Below, one piece after another: positions 1-7,326 of a stretch of DNA of 64,000 bases (position 1 is the stretch's first letter; the number at the start of each line of letters is the position of its first letter). This DNA comes from an uncultured Lactococcus sp. (GTDB taxonomy: Bacteria > Bacillota > Bacilli > Lactobacillales > Streptococcaceae). Position numbers and translations under genes: made by a program. The notes beneath the pieces were generated by a model that saw nothing but the letters and a program-made list of their open reading frames with translations, ran no database searches and was not told where the DNA came from. The stretch covers positions 248,001 to 312,000 of the forward strand of contig NZ_CAKPUG010000002.1 of NCBI RefSeq assembly GCF_934191625.1. Reading direction: 5' to 3'.

Positions 1-291
1 AATAAAGGATCCAGTATTAACCTTATCTTTATTATAGCATCAAAGTAAGCGTTAACAAAGAGTATTGCAATAACCTTTACAACCATGAGCAAAGTAAAAA
101 TCCTCCTATGGAGAAAGGAGGACATCAAGGTATATCCACGAACGGGATATTTATTATGAAAAATCAAAATTATACTAGGGTTTGAATATAATTAAGACAT
201 TAACAATTTTAGCATTGTCTCCCTGAAAATAAAAATAATAATCAAGGAAGTTTAGAATACTAAAACTTCTCAAAAATTGATTTGGCACAAC
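1..291. other. Intergenic region at left edge
   Basis: No convincing coding frame is seen. There is a short inverted repeat at 101-122 (TCCTCC paired with GGAGGA over a 10-nt loop) and an imperfect palindrome near 246-270. These may belong to the leader or end of a gene outside the window; neither has a clear T-run, so no function is assigned. Confidence 0.4.
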
Positions 292-333
292 AAAACAAAA
301 AACAGCTCAACCAAAACGGTTAGAGCTGCTTTT
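292..333 (-). terminator. Intrinsic terminator of the pot operon
   Basis: On the minus strand a stem made of CAGCTC-AACC and GGTT-GAGCTG (303-329) is followed by a T-rich tract (292-302). It starts at the stop codon of potD and marks the end of the potABCD transcript. Confidence 0.85.
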
Positions 334-1399
334 ATTTATTCATCTTAAACTGAAGATACAAATCATTATAAACACCTGTCCAATATGGACTGAGGTTAAC
401 ATAAGCTTCATCTTCTTTTATCAGAGCTTCGTCAGGATAATAAGACTTGTCTTCACGAACTTCTGCAGGCAAGAGCGCTTCTGCTTTAACGTTAGGTGTG
501 GAATAGCCAACATATTCGGCATTAGCTGCTGCATTTTCTGGTTCTTGCATGAAGTTGATAAAGGCATAGGCCGCCTTCGTGTTTTTACCTGTTTTTGGGA
601 TAGCCAAGTTATCATACCAAATATTTGTTCGAGCAGGGACTACATAGTGTAAGTGTTCATTGCTTGAAGTCATTTCAGAAGCTTGTCCACTATAAACGAC
701 AGATAACGGTGTTTCGTTATTAATCATATAACTCATGATTTCGTCACCGAGAATAGCTTTAACATTGGGTGTGAGCTGTAGGAGCTTGTCATAAGCACGA
801 TCAATCTCTGACTGGTTCGTCGTATTCACAGAGCTTCCTGTAGCGATTAAGCCCATCCCCATCACATCTCGACTGCTGTCGGTGAGGAGGATCGAATTTT
901 TGTAGTCTTTAGACCAAAGGTCTTCCCATTTTGTGGGTGGATGAGTGATGTATTTATCATTATATACAATCCCCAAAGTCCCCCAGAAATAAGGCACAGA
1001 GAAAGTATTTTTAGGGTCAAATGCTGCATCCAAGAGCTTCGGATTATCATAATTAAGATTTTTAATCTTGGTGTGATCTAAAGGAAGCAAAAGGCTTTCT
1101 TTGGCCATTTTTTGTACCATATATTCGCTGGGCACGACAATATCGTAAGCGGTACCGCCTTGTTTAACTTTAGAATACATGGCTTCATTAGAATCGAAGG
1201 TTACATAATTGACCTTGTAGCCAGACTCTTCTTCAAACTTCGTAAGGAGCTGCGGATCGATATATTCGCCCCAGTTAAAAATCGTCAAGCTATTGGTAGA
1301 GGTTGAAACACCTGTCGCAGCGGACATACGCCACGCTGTAAAGCCAAGAAGGACAGTAATTGCTAAAATCCCTGACAAGAAATAGATTAATTTTTTCAA
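332..1399 (-). CDS. potD: Spermidine/putrescine ABC transporter substrate-binding protein PotD
   Basis: Extracellular polyamine-binding component of the PotABCD importer. The 355-aa protein starts with a hydrophobic segment at residues 4-24 and has no lipobox cysteine, so it is probably held in the membrane by an uncleaved or inefficiently cleaved signal, as in streptococcal PotD. Family motifs are clear: IFNWGEYIDP near 40, FDSNEAMYSKVKQGG near 68, PYFWGTLGIVYND near 136 and a conserved AEYVGYSTPN near 295. It is the last gene of the operon, 15 bp after potC, and is followed directly by a terminator. Identity is secure; substrate preference between spermidine and putrescine cannot be read from the sequence. 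Confidence 0.95.
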   Translation of the reverse strand: MKKLIYFLSGILAITVLLGFTAWRMSAATGVSTSTNSLTIFNWGEYIDPQLLTKFEEESGYKVNYVTFDSNEAMYSKVKQGGTAYDIVVPSEYMVQKMAKESLLLPLDHTKIKNLNYDNPKLLDAAFDPKNTFSVPYFWGTLGIVYNDKYITHPPTKWEDLWSKDYKNSILLTDSSRDVMGMGLIATGSSVNTTNQSEIDRAYDKLLQLTPNVKAILGDEIMSYMINNETPLSVVYSGQASEMTSSNEHLHYVVPARTNIWYDNLAIPKTGKNTKAAYAFINFMQEPENAAANAEYVGYSTPNVKAEALLPAEVREDKSYYPDEALIKEDEAYVNLSPYWTGVYNDLYLQFKMNK

Positions 1400-1414
1400 G
1401 ATAACTGTCCTTTC

Positions 1415-2215
1415 TTAAGTAATATTTGGAGCTTTTCCGGCAGTATCTGATTCTCTCATGATTATATAATACCCTATAACCAGTAAGATTGAGAAGAGAA
1501 ATACAATTGCGGATAGTGCATTGATCTCAAGGGAGATTCCTGCGCGAGCACGTGAATAAATCTCAACAGACATTGTCGTAAAGTCATTTCCTGTGACAAA
1601 GAAGGTAACGGCAAAGTCATCTAAGGAATAAGTGAAGGCCATGAAGAACCCAGCGATGACACCAGGTGTCAAATAGGGCAAAATCACTTCTCTTAATGCT
1701 TGAGACTGCGTTGCTCCCAAATCATAAGCAGCCTCAACTAAAGATTTATCCATTTCTTGGTAAAGTGGCAACACCATCAAGACAACAATCGGAATAGAAA
1801 AGGCGATATGGCTCAACAAAACAGAAGCAAAGCCAAGTTTCATTCCTACTAAGGTAAAGAGAATCAAAAAACTTGCACCAATAACAACGTCAGGTGACAC
1901 AATCAAGACATTGTTTAAGCCTAAGAAAGTCGTCTTGCCCTTAGCCTTCAAATTTTCGATAAACATGGCACCAAAAGTTCCAATAATTGTGGCGATCAAA
2001 GCACTCAAGAAAGCCAAGAAAAAGGTTTGTACGACAATCAAAATTAAACGACTATCTTGAAAAAGTTCTTTAAAGTTGTCTAAGGTAAAGCCTGTAAATT
2101 GGTTCATATCCCCGCCTTCGTTAAAGGCATAAAAAATCAAGAAAAAAATCGGTGCATAAAGGATAAAGAGGACAAAACCCAGATAGATTTTTCCGATACG
2201 GTTTTTATTACGCAT
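1415..2215 (-). CDS. potC: Spermidine/putrescine ABC transporter permease PotC
   Basis: Membrane permease of the polyamine importer, 266 aa, with about six hydrophobic segments. The ABC-permease EAA motif is visible as EAAYDLGATQSQALREVILP near residues 161-180, where it docks on PotA. Its ATG shares one base with the potB stop, so the two permeases are translationally coupled. Order potA-potB-potC-potD on one strand is that of the known operon, and PotB plus PotC form the heterodimeric channel. Confidence 0.94.
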   Translation of the reverse strand: MRNKNRIGKIYLGFVLFILYAPIFFLIFYAFNEGGDMNQFTGFTLDNFKELFQDSRLILIVVQTFFLAFLSALIATIIGTFGAMFIENLKAKGKTTFLGLNNVLIVSPDVVIGASFLILFTLVGMKLGFASVLLSHIAFSIPIVVLMVLPLYQEMDKSLVEAAYDLGATQSQALREVILPYLTPGVIAGFFMAFTYSLDDFAVTFFVTGNDFTTMSVEIYSRARAGISLEINALSAIVFLFSILLVIGYYIIMRESDTAGKAPNIT

Positions 2216-3009
2216 TAGCTTCCCACCTTTCTTTCTCGTGTCATTAACATAATAATCATCATAGCCAAGACTAAAACGATAGCAATGGTTGAACCCATCC
2301 CCCAGTTTTGGGTGGTGAGAAAATGTTCTTCAACTGCCGTACCTAGTGTTATCACTTTATTTCCGCCAATCAAGCGTGTCAGCATGAAAAGTGACAAGCT
2401 CGGAATGAAAACTGCTTGGACACCTGAGCGTACACCATTGAGTGATAAAGGCCAAACCACATGAATAAAGGTTTGCCAACGCGTTGCCCCTAAATCATAA
2501 CTGGCTAAGACGAGATTTTCATCCAAATCCTCAAGGGCGTTAAAAATAGGCAACACCATGAATGGAATAGAAATATAGGTTGCGACAAAGATAAAGCTAA
2601 AGTCTGTAAACAATATTTGCGGACGACCAAGCCCGATAAATTGTAAGAAACTGTTCACAGAGCCATACTTCCCGAAGATACCAATGAAAGCATAAGCTTT
2701 AAGCAACAAATTAACCCAAGTGGGCAAAATAATTAACATCAAGAGAAGCTGCTTGTGCTTGAGTTTCGTTAACACATAGGACACAGGAAAGCTAATCAAG
2801 AGTGTAACGACTGTAATGATTAGGGCATAGAGAATCGAGTTCCAAGTCATCATCAGATAAGTTGAGCTTGTAAAATACTGGCTGTAGTTAGAAAAGGTAA
2901 ACTGTCCTTGAATGTTGAAGAAAGATTGCCAAAGCAAGAGGATAAGAGGTGCTACTACGAACAGTCCAACCCACAGGAAGTAAGGGACAGAGAAGAGTTT
3001 TTTGGTCAT
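2215..3009 (-). CDS. potB: Spermidine/putrescine ABC transporter permease PotB
   Basis: Second permease subunit of the polyamine importer, 264 aa, six predicted membrane segments. The EAA loop reads [20 protein letters not shown] near residues 168-187. It overlaps potA by four bases (ATGA type, 3006-3009) and potC by one, which points to one tightly coupled transcript. The pairing with PotC and the shared ATPase PotA are established for this family. Confidence 0.94.
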   Translation of the reverse strand: MTKKLFSVPYFLWVGLFVVAPLILLLWQSFFNIQGQFTFSNYSQYFTSSTYLMMTWNSILYALIITVVTLLISFPVSYVLTKLKHKQLLLMLIILPTWVNLLLKAYAFIGIFGKYGSVNSFLQFIGLGRPQILFTDFSFIFVATYISIPFMVLPIFNALEDLDENLVLASYDLGATRWQTFIHVVWPLSLNGVRSGVQAVFIPSLSLFMLTRLIGGNKVITLGTAVEEHFLTTQNWGMGSTIAIVLVLAMMIIMLMTRERKVGS

Positions 3010-4277
3010 TCTTCTTCCTCACTTTCTCCGTTTTCTTGCTTATGCAAAATATCGTTTACAGCTTGCGCCAGCTCAGTCAAGTCCATTGTGTTTTCCAAGG
3101 CTTCTTGAACAGCATCCAAAATGGCTGCCTCTTCTTCCGCAGCTTCTTCTTCGACCGCATTGGCGATACCGATAGTTTGCTCTTCTTCCTCCACATACTC
3201 TTCGATACGCGCATCAAATTCTTCTTCGGTCTCATCAAGACGCATAATGTGTATAGCTTCAGGCTCAAAATTTAAACCAACCGTTTCTCCAACCAAAGCC
3301 TTGTGAGTGGAGTGAATCAGCCATTCGTTACCAAAATCATCATAAGCCACAATCTCATAATGCACCCCACGGAAGAGTTGTGTATCAACTTTCACATTGA
3401 ATTTTCCTTCATCTGGCAGGGTGAACTCAATATCTTCAGGACGTATGACCACCTCAATCGGCTCATTCGGCCGCATCCCGCCATCAACAGCTTCAAATTG
3501 TTGACCGTTGAACTCGACAAGATAGTCCTCAATCATGCGGCCATTGATAATATTTGATTCACCAATGAACTCGGCTACAAAATGGTTAATCGGTTCGTCG
3601 TATATATCAGTTGGCGTGCCTGACTGAACAATTTCTCCCTCATTCATAATGAAGATCCAGTCGGACATGGCCAAAGCTTCTTCCTGATCATGAGTCACAA
3701 AAATAAAAGTGATACCCAGGCTTTGTTGCAACTCACGCAGTTCATATTGCATGTCCTTACGAAGCTTCATATCCAAAGCCGATAGGGATTCATCCAGCAA
3801 GAGAACTTTGGGACGGTCGATAATGGCGCGGGCAATAGCAACACGTTGTTTTTGTCCTCCAGAGAGTTTACTGATGGCACGTTTCTCGAAGCCTTCTAGT
3901 TGCACAAGCTTAAGCGACTCAGAAACACGTTGTGCAATTTCTGATTTGTTAACTCCCTTGATTTTCAAAGCAAAAGCCACATTATCAAAAACCGTCATAT
4001 TCGGGAACAATGCGTAAGATTGAAAAATCGTATGCACGTCACGCTTGTTTGTCGGGACATCATTGATGCGCTGACCGTCGAGCAAAATATCTCCAGACGT
4101 TGCATCTAAAAGCCCAGCTATAATATTTAAAATCGTTGATTTACCTGAGCCAGAAGCACCCAGTAAGGTATAGAACTTCCCCTCTTCAATCTCAAAAGTA
4201 ATGTCTTTGAGCACTGTCGTACCACTATCTTCATAGGTTTTCGTTATGTTTTTAAATTCAATGATATTTTTGGTCAT
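3006..4277 (-). CDS. potA: Spermidine/putrescine ABC transporter ATP-binding protein PotA
   Basis: ATPase of the polyamine importer. Walker A (GASGSGKST), signature [14 protein letters not shown] and Walker B ([12 protein letters not shown]) are intact, followed by a TOBE-type regulatory domain. The start at 4277 is chosen because GAAGGA lies just upstream and the product then begins [10 protein letters not shown] as usual; an open frame runs 63 bases further from a TTG without a good site. The last 75 or so residues form a very acidic Glu-rich tail, absent from the standard PotA fold. Long structured DNA upstream (4344-5305) suggests regulation by the leader, which is inference. Confidence 0.94.
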   Translation of the reverse strand: MTKNIIEFKNITKTYEDSGTTVLKDITFEIEEGKFYTLLGASGSGKSTILNIIAGLLDATSGDILLDGQRINDVPTNKRDVHTIFQSYALFPNMTVFDNVAFALKIKGVNKSEIAQRVSESLKLVQLEGFEKRAISKLSGGQKQRVAIARAIIDRPKVLLLDESLSALDMKLRKDMQYELRELQQSLGITFIFVTHDQEEALAMSDWIFIMNEGEIVQSGTPTDIYDEPINHFVAEFIGESNIINGRMIEDYLVEFNGQQFEAVDGGMRPNEPIEVVIRPEDIEFTLPDEGKFNVKVDTQLFRGVHYEIVAYDDFGNEWLIHSTHKALVGETVGLNFEPEAIHIMRLDETEEEFDARIEEYVEEEEQTIGIANAVEEEAAEEEAAILDAVQEALENTMDLTELAQAVNDILHKQENGESEEEE

Positions 4278-4461
4278 GGTTTTTATCCTTCGTCTTGGAT
4301 TTAGAGTTTTAATTGTTGGCAACCAACACCGGAATCTCAAAACCGGTTAAAAGAAATAAGCTCCCGTTATTTACAAAGCGTACCTTTGACTCTCAGTGCC
4401 TTTAAGTGAACAATAGCGGCAAGTATCAAAAACGATACTTTTTTTGATTGTACCTAATGAA
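4278..4461 (-). other. potA leader with small hairpins and a decayed repeat remnant
   Basis: Immediately upstream of potA are two short hairpins, GTTGG-TTG-CCAAC (4313-4325) and ACCGG with CCGGT (about 4327-4346). Around 4395-4420 there is a fragment resembling the 3' side of the repeats described at 4462-4648, followed by the same linker hairpin (TCAAAAACGATAC with TTTTTTTGA, about 4416-4447). No good promoter was seen in this stretch, so potA probably depends on a promoter further upstream. Confidence 0.5.
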
Positions 4462-4530
4462 ATACTCAGGAAAGGTCCTATAGGTCTTTACGTCCACCAT
4501 TAGCGCCTTCAGGCGCAATGATAATAGCAC
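4462..4530 (-). repeat. Structured repeat, subtype A copy 1
   Basis: A 69-nt unit that folds as a three-way junction on the minus strand: closing stem GTGCT/AGTAT, a first hairpin TTATCATT/AATGGTGG topped by GCGCC-TGAA-GGCGC, and a second hairpin ending in loop TATA with a bulged base on its 3' side. Compared with copy 2, five changed positions keep pairing as G-U on the minus strand but would be A-C mismatches on the plus strand. That favours a functional minus-strand RNA. Not matched to any RNA family known to me. Confidence 0.75.
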
Positions 4531-4579
4531 ATGACGTTGAAAAACAAAAACGATATTTTTTTGTTTTTCAACTAATGAG

Positions 4580-4648
4580 ATGCTCAGGAAAGATCCTATA
4601 GGACTTTCCGTCCATCATTAGCGCCTTCAGGCGCAATGATGGTAGCAT
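4580..4648 (-). repeat. Structured repeat, subtype A copy 2
   Basis: Best-formed subtype A unit, 69 nt, starting 118 bp from copy 1. All three helices are fully Watson-Crick paired on the minus strand: ATGCT/AGCAT, CCATCATT/AATGATGG with inner GCGCC/GGCGC, and GGAAAG-TCC/GGA-T-CTTTCC. It begins right after the T-run of the terminator at 4652-4681 and is followed by an A/T-only hairpin linker (4531-4579). Confidence 0.75.
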
Positions 4649-4651
4649 ATC

Positions 4652-4681
4652 AAAAAATCCAAGCGTATACACACTTGGATT
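4652..4681 (-). terminator. Terminator at the end of the leader RNA candidate
   Basis: Minus-strand stem AATCCAAG with CTTGGATT around a 10-nt loop, followed by six T. It lies between the promoter-like site at 4934-4962 and potA on the same strand, so it could end a separate small RNA or act as an attenuator for the pot genes. Confidence 0.75.
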
Positions 4682-4705
4682 CACATTCAATCTTTGATTA
4701 CATAT

Positions 4706-4723
4706 AAAAAGCAGTCTTACTGC
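4706..4723 (-). terminator. First terminator-like hairpin inside the leader RNA
   Basis: GCAGT-AAG-ACTGC followed by TTTTT on the minus strand, 25 nt before the stronger hairpin at 4652-4681. Two such hairpins in series are compatible with an attenuation device. Confidence 0.5.
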
Positions 4724-4933
4724 GGAGAGACCGAGTAGTCAACTTTTAGTACTCTTATTGATGCGCGCAAGCGTGTTTCTTGGGTGGAGCACGAAACTCC
4801 ATAAGCAAAGTAATTTGCTTAATCAATAAGGCAATAAAATTGCCAATCGGCTGTGACTCTGGCTGTCCGTATGGCCTTAGTTTTTACTTGTTTCCAGCAA
4901 AAACGAGTCATTTTTTTCTGCTTAACAGAACTT

Positions 4934-4962
4934 TTATAATTATAACTTAAATTTTATGTCAA
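4934..4962 (-). promoter_or_regulatory. Promoter-like site upstream of the leader RNA and potA
   Basis: Minus-strand TTGACA (4957-4962), a 17-bp spacer and TTATAA (4934-4939); with an 18-bp spacer the -10 would read TATAAA. It is the best sigma-70-type promoter in the 1-kb gap and would start RNA near 4926, towards potA. Confidence 0.65.
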
Positions 4963-4990
4963 TGCAAGAGTGAAATTTCTCTTTTCCTGG

Positions 4991-5059
4991 AGATTAGGCA
5001 AGATTTCATAGAGATTGCTATCTAGTATTTAGTCGCTTTAGAAGCAATTGTTCATAGAG
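4991..5059 (-). repeat. Structured repeat, subtype B degenerate copy
   Basis: A 69-nt unit alignable without gaps to the two intact B copies and lying exactly 123 bp from the next one, but with many substitutions that break the helices. It sits just upstream of the promoter-like site at 4934-4962, so it may be decaying for lack of selection. Confidence 0.65.
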
Positions 5060-5113
5060 AATCATGACAGTCAAAATCAAAAACGATTATTTTTTGACTT
5101 TAACTTAATAAGG

Positions 5114-5182
5114 CGCTTAGGCAAGGCTCCATAGAGCTTGCCGTCTAGCATTTAGTGGCTTTAGCTACAAATGCTAGTAGCG
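5114..5182 (-). repeat. Structured repeat, subtype B copy 1
   Basis: A 69-nt three-way junction: CGCT/AGCG, CTAGCATTT/AAATGCTAG with an inner 5-bp stem, and GGCAAG-CTC/GAG-C-CTTGCC with loop TATG. Compared with subtype A, paired positions change together in the first hairpin (two pairs) and in the second (three pairs), and the one-base bulge stays in place. Confidence 0.75.
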
Positions 5183-5236
5183 AATTATGATAGGAAAAAT
5201 CAAAAACAGTCATTTTTTAATTTTGACTTAATAAGG

Positions 5237-5305
5237 CGCTTAGGCAAGGCTCCATAGAGCTTGCCGTTTAGCATTTAGTGGCTTTAGCTACAAATGCTAG
5301 TAGCG
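5237..5305 (-). repeat. Structured repeat, subtype B copy 2
   Basis: Nearly identical to copy 1 and placed exactly 123 bp from it. It begins directly at the end of the T-run of the terminator at 5310-5333. One pair of the first hairpin is C-A on the minus strand but T-G on the plus strand, the opposite strand bias to subtype A copy 1. Confidence 0.75.
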
Positions 5306-5309
5306 AATT

Positions 5310-5333
5310 AAAAAACCAGAGCCTTCTCTGATT
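5310..5333 (-). terminator. Terminator of the HAD hydrolase gene
   Basis: Minus-strand stem AATCAGAG with CTCTGGTT (one G-U pair) around AAGG, then TTTT. It starts eight bases after the stop codon and separates murB-HAD transcription from the repeat array. Confidence 0.8.
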
Positions 5334-5340
5334 TCATTTT

Positions 5341-6243
5341 TTATTTGTATCCTTTTAAAGTCAGGAATTCGACCTGTTTTTTACTTAATTCTAGCATATC
5401 AGCTACCGTTTCTAAGTCAAACTTCCCTGTAGATAAAAGGCGCTCTGCTGCGAGGTTTACACCAGACTTAATGCCCAACTCAAGAACAGGATTAGTCTTA
5501 TCATTAGAATCCATGATGTACTTGTTATCTGGAAGATCAAAAAGGACTTTTACAGCGCCAAAAAGTTGCTCAAAAGAATCAATTTCGACGTCATGTACTT
5601 TTTCACCTTGGGAAATACTGCGTCCGCGGTGATTAAACCACATGGTTTTCCAGCCACCGTTATGACCGCCCATAACATCATTGTCATAAGAGTCCCCTAC
5701 ATACAAAGTTGTCTCAGGATTCATGCCAAATTGTTGCGCGGCCAAGTTAAAGATTTCTTTTTCTGGTTTTTGGAAGCCTGTTGCTTGCGAAACAATCACA
5801 TGACTGGGTTCAACATAATCATACAAACCAAGTTTACGTACTTTTTTCAGCTGATGCTCTGTTGGACCATTAGTAATCACGCCTACTGGAATATTACGTT
5901 TTTTCAGAAAATCAAGTGTCAAACGCATTTCATCAAGCATCGTAATATTTTCCAATTCGTATTCATAAATTTCTTGGAAATAATCTCCGGTAGCACGTGA
6001 AATTTCAGGATAGCCTAAATCTTTAAGTGTTTCATTTGTACGATAAAAACGGAAATACTCAATGTCCCACTCGCCCGCTATTACTTTTGGAAAACCAAGG
6101 TCTGAATAGTGACGGTAGCGAATGTAAGCTTTGTTCATGTCGGTCATGTCAAAGTCAGGGAAGACTTTCGAAATGGCACGTCTGAATGGTGCTTGCTGGT
6201 CATAAATTGTATCGTCAACGTCAAAAACTATTGCATTAATCAT
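5341..6243 (-). CDS. HAD-superfamily hydrolase (YjjG-like nucleotidase)
   Basis: Cytoplasmic phosphatase of the HAD superfamily, 300 aa. All four motifs are present: DVDDTIYD near residue 8 with the nucleophile Asp, ITNG near 122, the Lys in FQKPEKEIF near 157, and GDSYDND near 183. Arrangement matches YjjG-type pyrimidine 5'-nucleotidases that clear non-canonical nucleotides; the true substrate is not visible. The last 60 residues, beyond the usual HAD end, look like a small helical add-on (MLELSKKQVEFL) of unknown role. It follows murB by 12 bp and probably shares its transcript. Confidence 0.85.
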   Translation of the reverse strand: MINAIVFDVDDTIYDQQAPFRRAISKVFPDFDMTDMNKAYIRYRHYSDLGFPKVIAGEWDIEYFRFYRTNETLKDLGYPEISRATGDYFQEIYEYELENITMLDEMRLTLDFLKKRNIPVGVITNGPTEHQLKKVRKLGLYDYVEPSHVIVSQATGFQKPEKEIFNLAAQQFGMNPETTLYVGDSYDNDVMGGHNGGWKTMWFNHRGRSISQGEKVHDVEIDSFEQLFGAVKVLFDLPDNKYIMDSNDKTNPVLELGIKSGVNLAAERLLSTGKFDLETVADMLELSKKQVEFLTLKGYK

Positions 6244-6255
6244 TTTTCTTTGGTT

Positions 6256-7164
6256 TTATCTTTCTAATTTCTCACCGATAATACGGACTTCTGCTTCGAG
6301 TGTTAATCCGGAGTTTTCCTTCACATGCTCAATGACATAAGCAATCAGATTTTCGTAATCTGTAGCAGTACCATGATCGACATTGACCATGAATCCAGCA
6401 TGTTTTTTAGACACCTCGACTCCGCCGATACGATGCCCTTGCATACCAGCTTCTTGAATGAGCTGTCCGGCAAAATGGCCAGCAGGTCGTTTGAATACTG
6501 AACCACAGCTTGGATATTCGAGTGGTTGCTTACTTTCACGCAATCCTGTTAATCGGTCCATTTCCGCTTTGATAACAGCAGCATCGCCACTCTCAAGCTT
6601 AAACTGAGCCGCTACAACAATCAAGTCCTCATCACGTATAACAGAATGGCGGTAGCCGAATTTCATTTCATCTGCCTGCAGAACACGGATAGTGCCGTCC
6701 CTATCAATAACAGTACAATTGAGCAAAACATGGGCAATTTCGCCGTTATAGGCGCCTGCATTCATAAAGACTGCACCACCAACAGAACCAGGTATTCCAC
6801 ATGCAAACTCAAAGCCCGTCAAGGCATAATCAAGGGCTACATATGTTGTATCAATCAATTTTGCGCCTGCTTCAGCTGTGATAACATTTTCGTCTACTTT
6901 TACATGATTCATTTTTTCAAGCAAAATCACTAAGCCACGAATGCCACCATCACGCACAATTAAGTTGGATGCATTACCCAAAACAGTAATTGGTGTTTCT
7001 GCTGCTCGTGCGATGTCAAGAAGCTCGCTTAACTCTTCACTCGAAGTGGGAAAAGCAAGAAAATCTGCTGGTCCGCCAACTTTGGTGTAGGTGTAATTTG
7101 ACAATGGCTCGTCATATTTGACAAGCAAATCAGGAAATTTTTCGAAATCAGATTTTTTTAGCAT
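6256..7164 (-). CDS. murB: UDP-N-acetylenolpyruvoylglucosamine reductase MurB
   Basis: FAD enzyme that reduces UDP-GlcNAc-enolpyruvate to UDP-MurNAc, second step of peptidoglycan precursor synthesis. The 302 aa match the short Gram-positive form. FAD-binding motifs [13 protein letters not shown] and [21 protein letters not shown] are clear, followed by [10 protein letters not shown] and the catalytic serine region [10 protein letters not shown], and the closing AEVRIIGE glutamate. In lactococci murB is known to lie upstream of pot genes; here the HAD gene and the repeat array separate them. Confidence 0.96.
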   Translation of the reverse strand: MLKKSDFEKFPDLLVKYDEPLSNYTYTKVGGPADFLAFPTSSEELSELLDIARAAETPITVLGNASNLIVRDGGIRGLVILLEKMNHVKVDENVITAEAGAKLIDTTYVALDYALTGFEFACGIPGSVGGAVFMNAGAYNGEIAHVLLNCTVIDRDGTIRVLQADEMKFGYRHSVIRDEDLIVVAAQFKLESGDAAVIKAEMDRLTGLRESKQPLEYPSCGSVFKRPAGHFAGQLIQEAGMQGHRIGGVEVSKKHAGFMVNVDHGTATDYENLIAYVIEHVKENSGLTLEAEVRIIGEKLER

Positions 7165-7300
7165 AAAACTATTTTACCACAAATTCATTCTATGACGGTA
7201 AAAATTTATAAAACAGCTTGATGGTTTTTGTTTAACAATAACTCAGAATTTACAACGGATTTAGGTGCTTTGGAATCCTAAAATTACCTAAGGAGTTTTG

Positions 7301-7326
7301 GATATAAAAAACCTGTCCTACGACAA
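7301..7326 (-). terminator. Terminator of lspA-rluD
   Basis: Minus-strand CTTGTC-GTAG-GACAGG stem followed by TTTTTT; it overlaps the stop codon of the pseudouridine synthase gene. Confidence 0.75.

Larger units (their letters stand above)
4652..4926 (-). ncRNA. Candidate small RNA or attenuator leader upstream of potA
   Basis: About 275 nt between a promoter-like site and a terminator, with no plausible coding frame. The minus-strand RNA has many clean helices: GGCAAT/ATTGCC, AAGCAAA/TTTGCTT, TGGAG/CTCCA, CGC-TT-GCG, a 9-bp long-range helix CTTATTGAT/ATCAATAAG that encloses three of them, GAGTA/TACTC, and GCAGT/ACTGC followed by TTTTT. Such dense pairing without codons points to a structured RNA. 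It does not fit a T-box, TPP, lysine, RNase P, tmRNA or SRP pattern that I know. Whether it is a stand-alone RNA or the pot leader cannot be told. Confidence 0.55.

Noticed and set aside
4278..4340. N-terminal extension of potA from a TTG at 4340
   Set aside because: The extra 21 residues are absent from the family, cross two hairpins and lack a binding site; the ATG at 4277 has GAAGGA at a good distance.
4775..4800. T-box-like GGGTGGAGCACG on the plus strand in the pot leader
   Set aside because: Only a loose match to the T-box core, no specifier stem, and no plus-strand gene follows for more than 12 kb.
4462..5305. Repeat array as CRISPR, integron attC sites or retron msr/msd
   Set aside because: Units are 69 nt with structured linkers of similar sequence, not short repeats with unique spacers; no cas, integrase or reverse transcriptase gene is present and no cassettes lie between the units.
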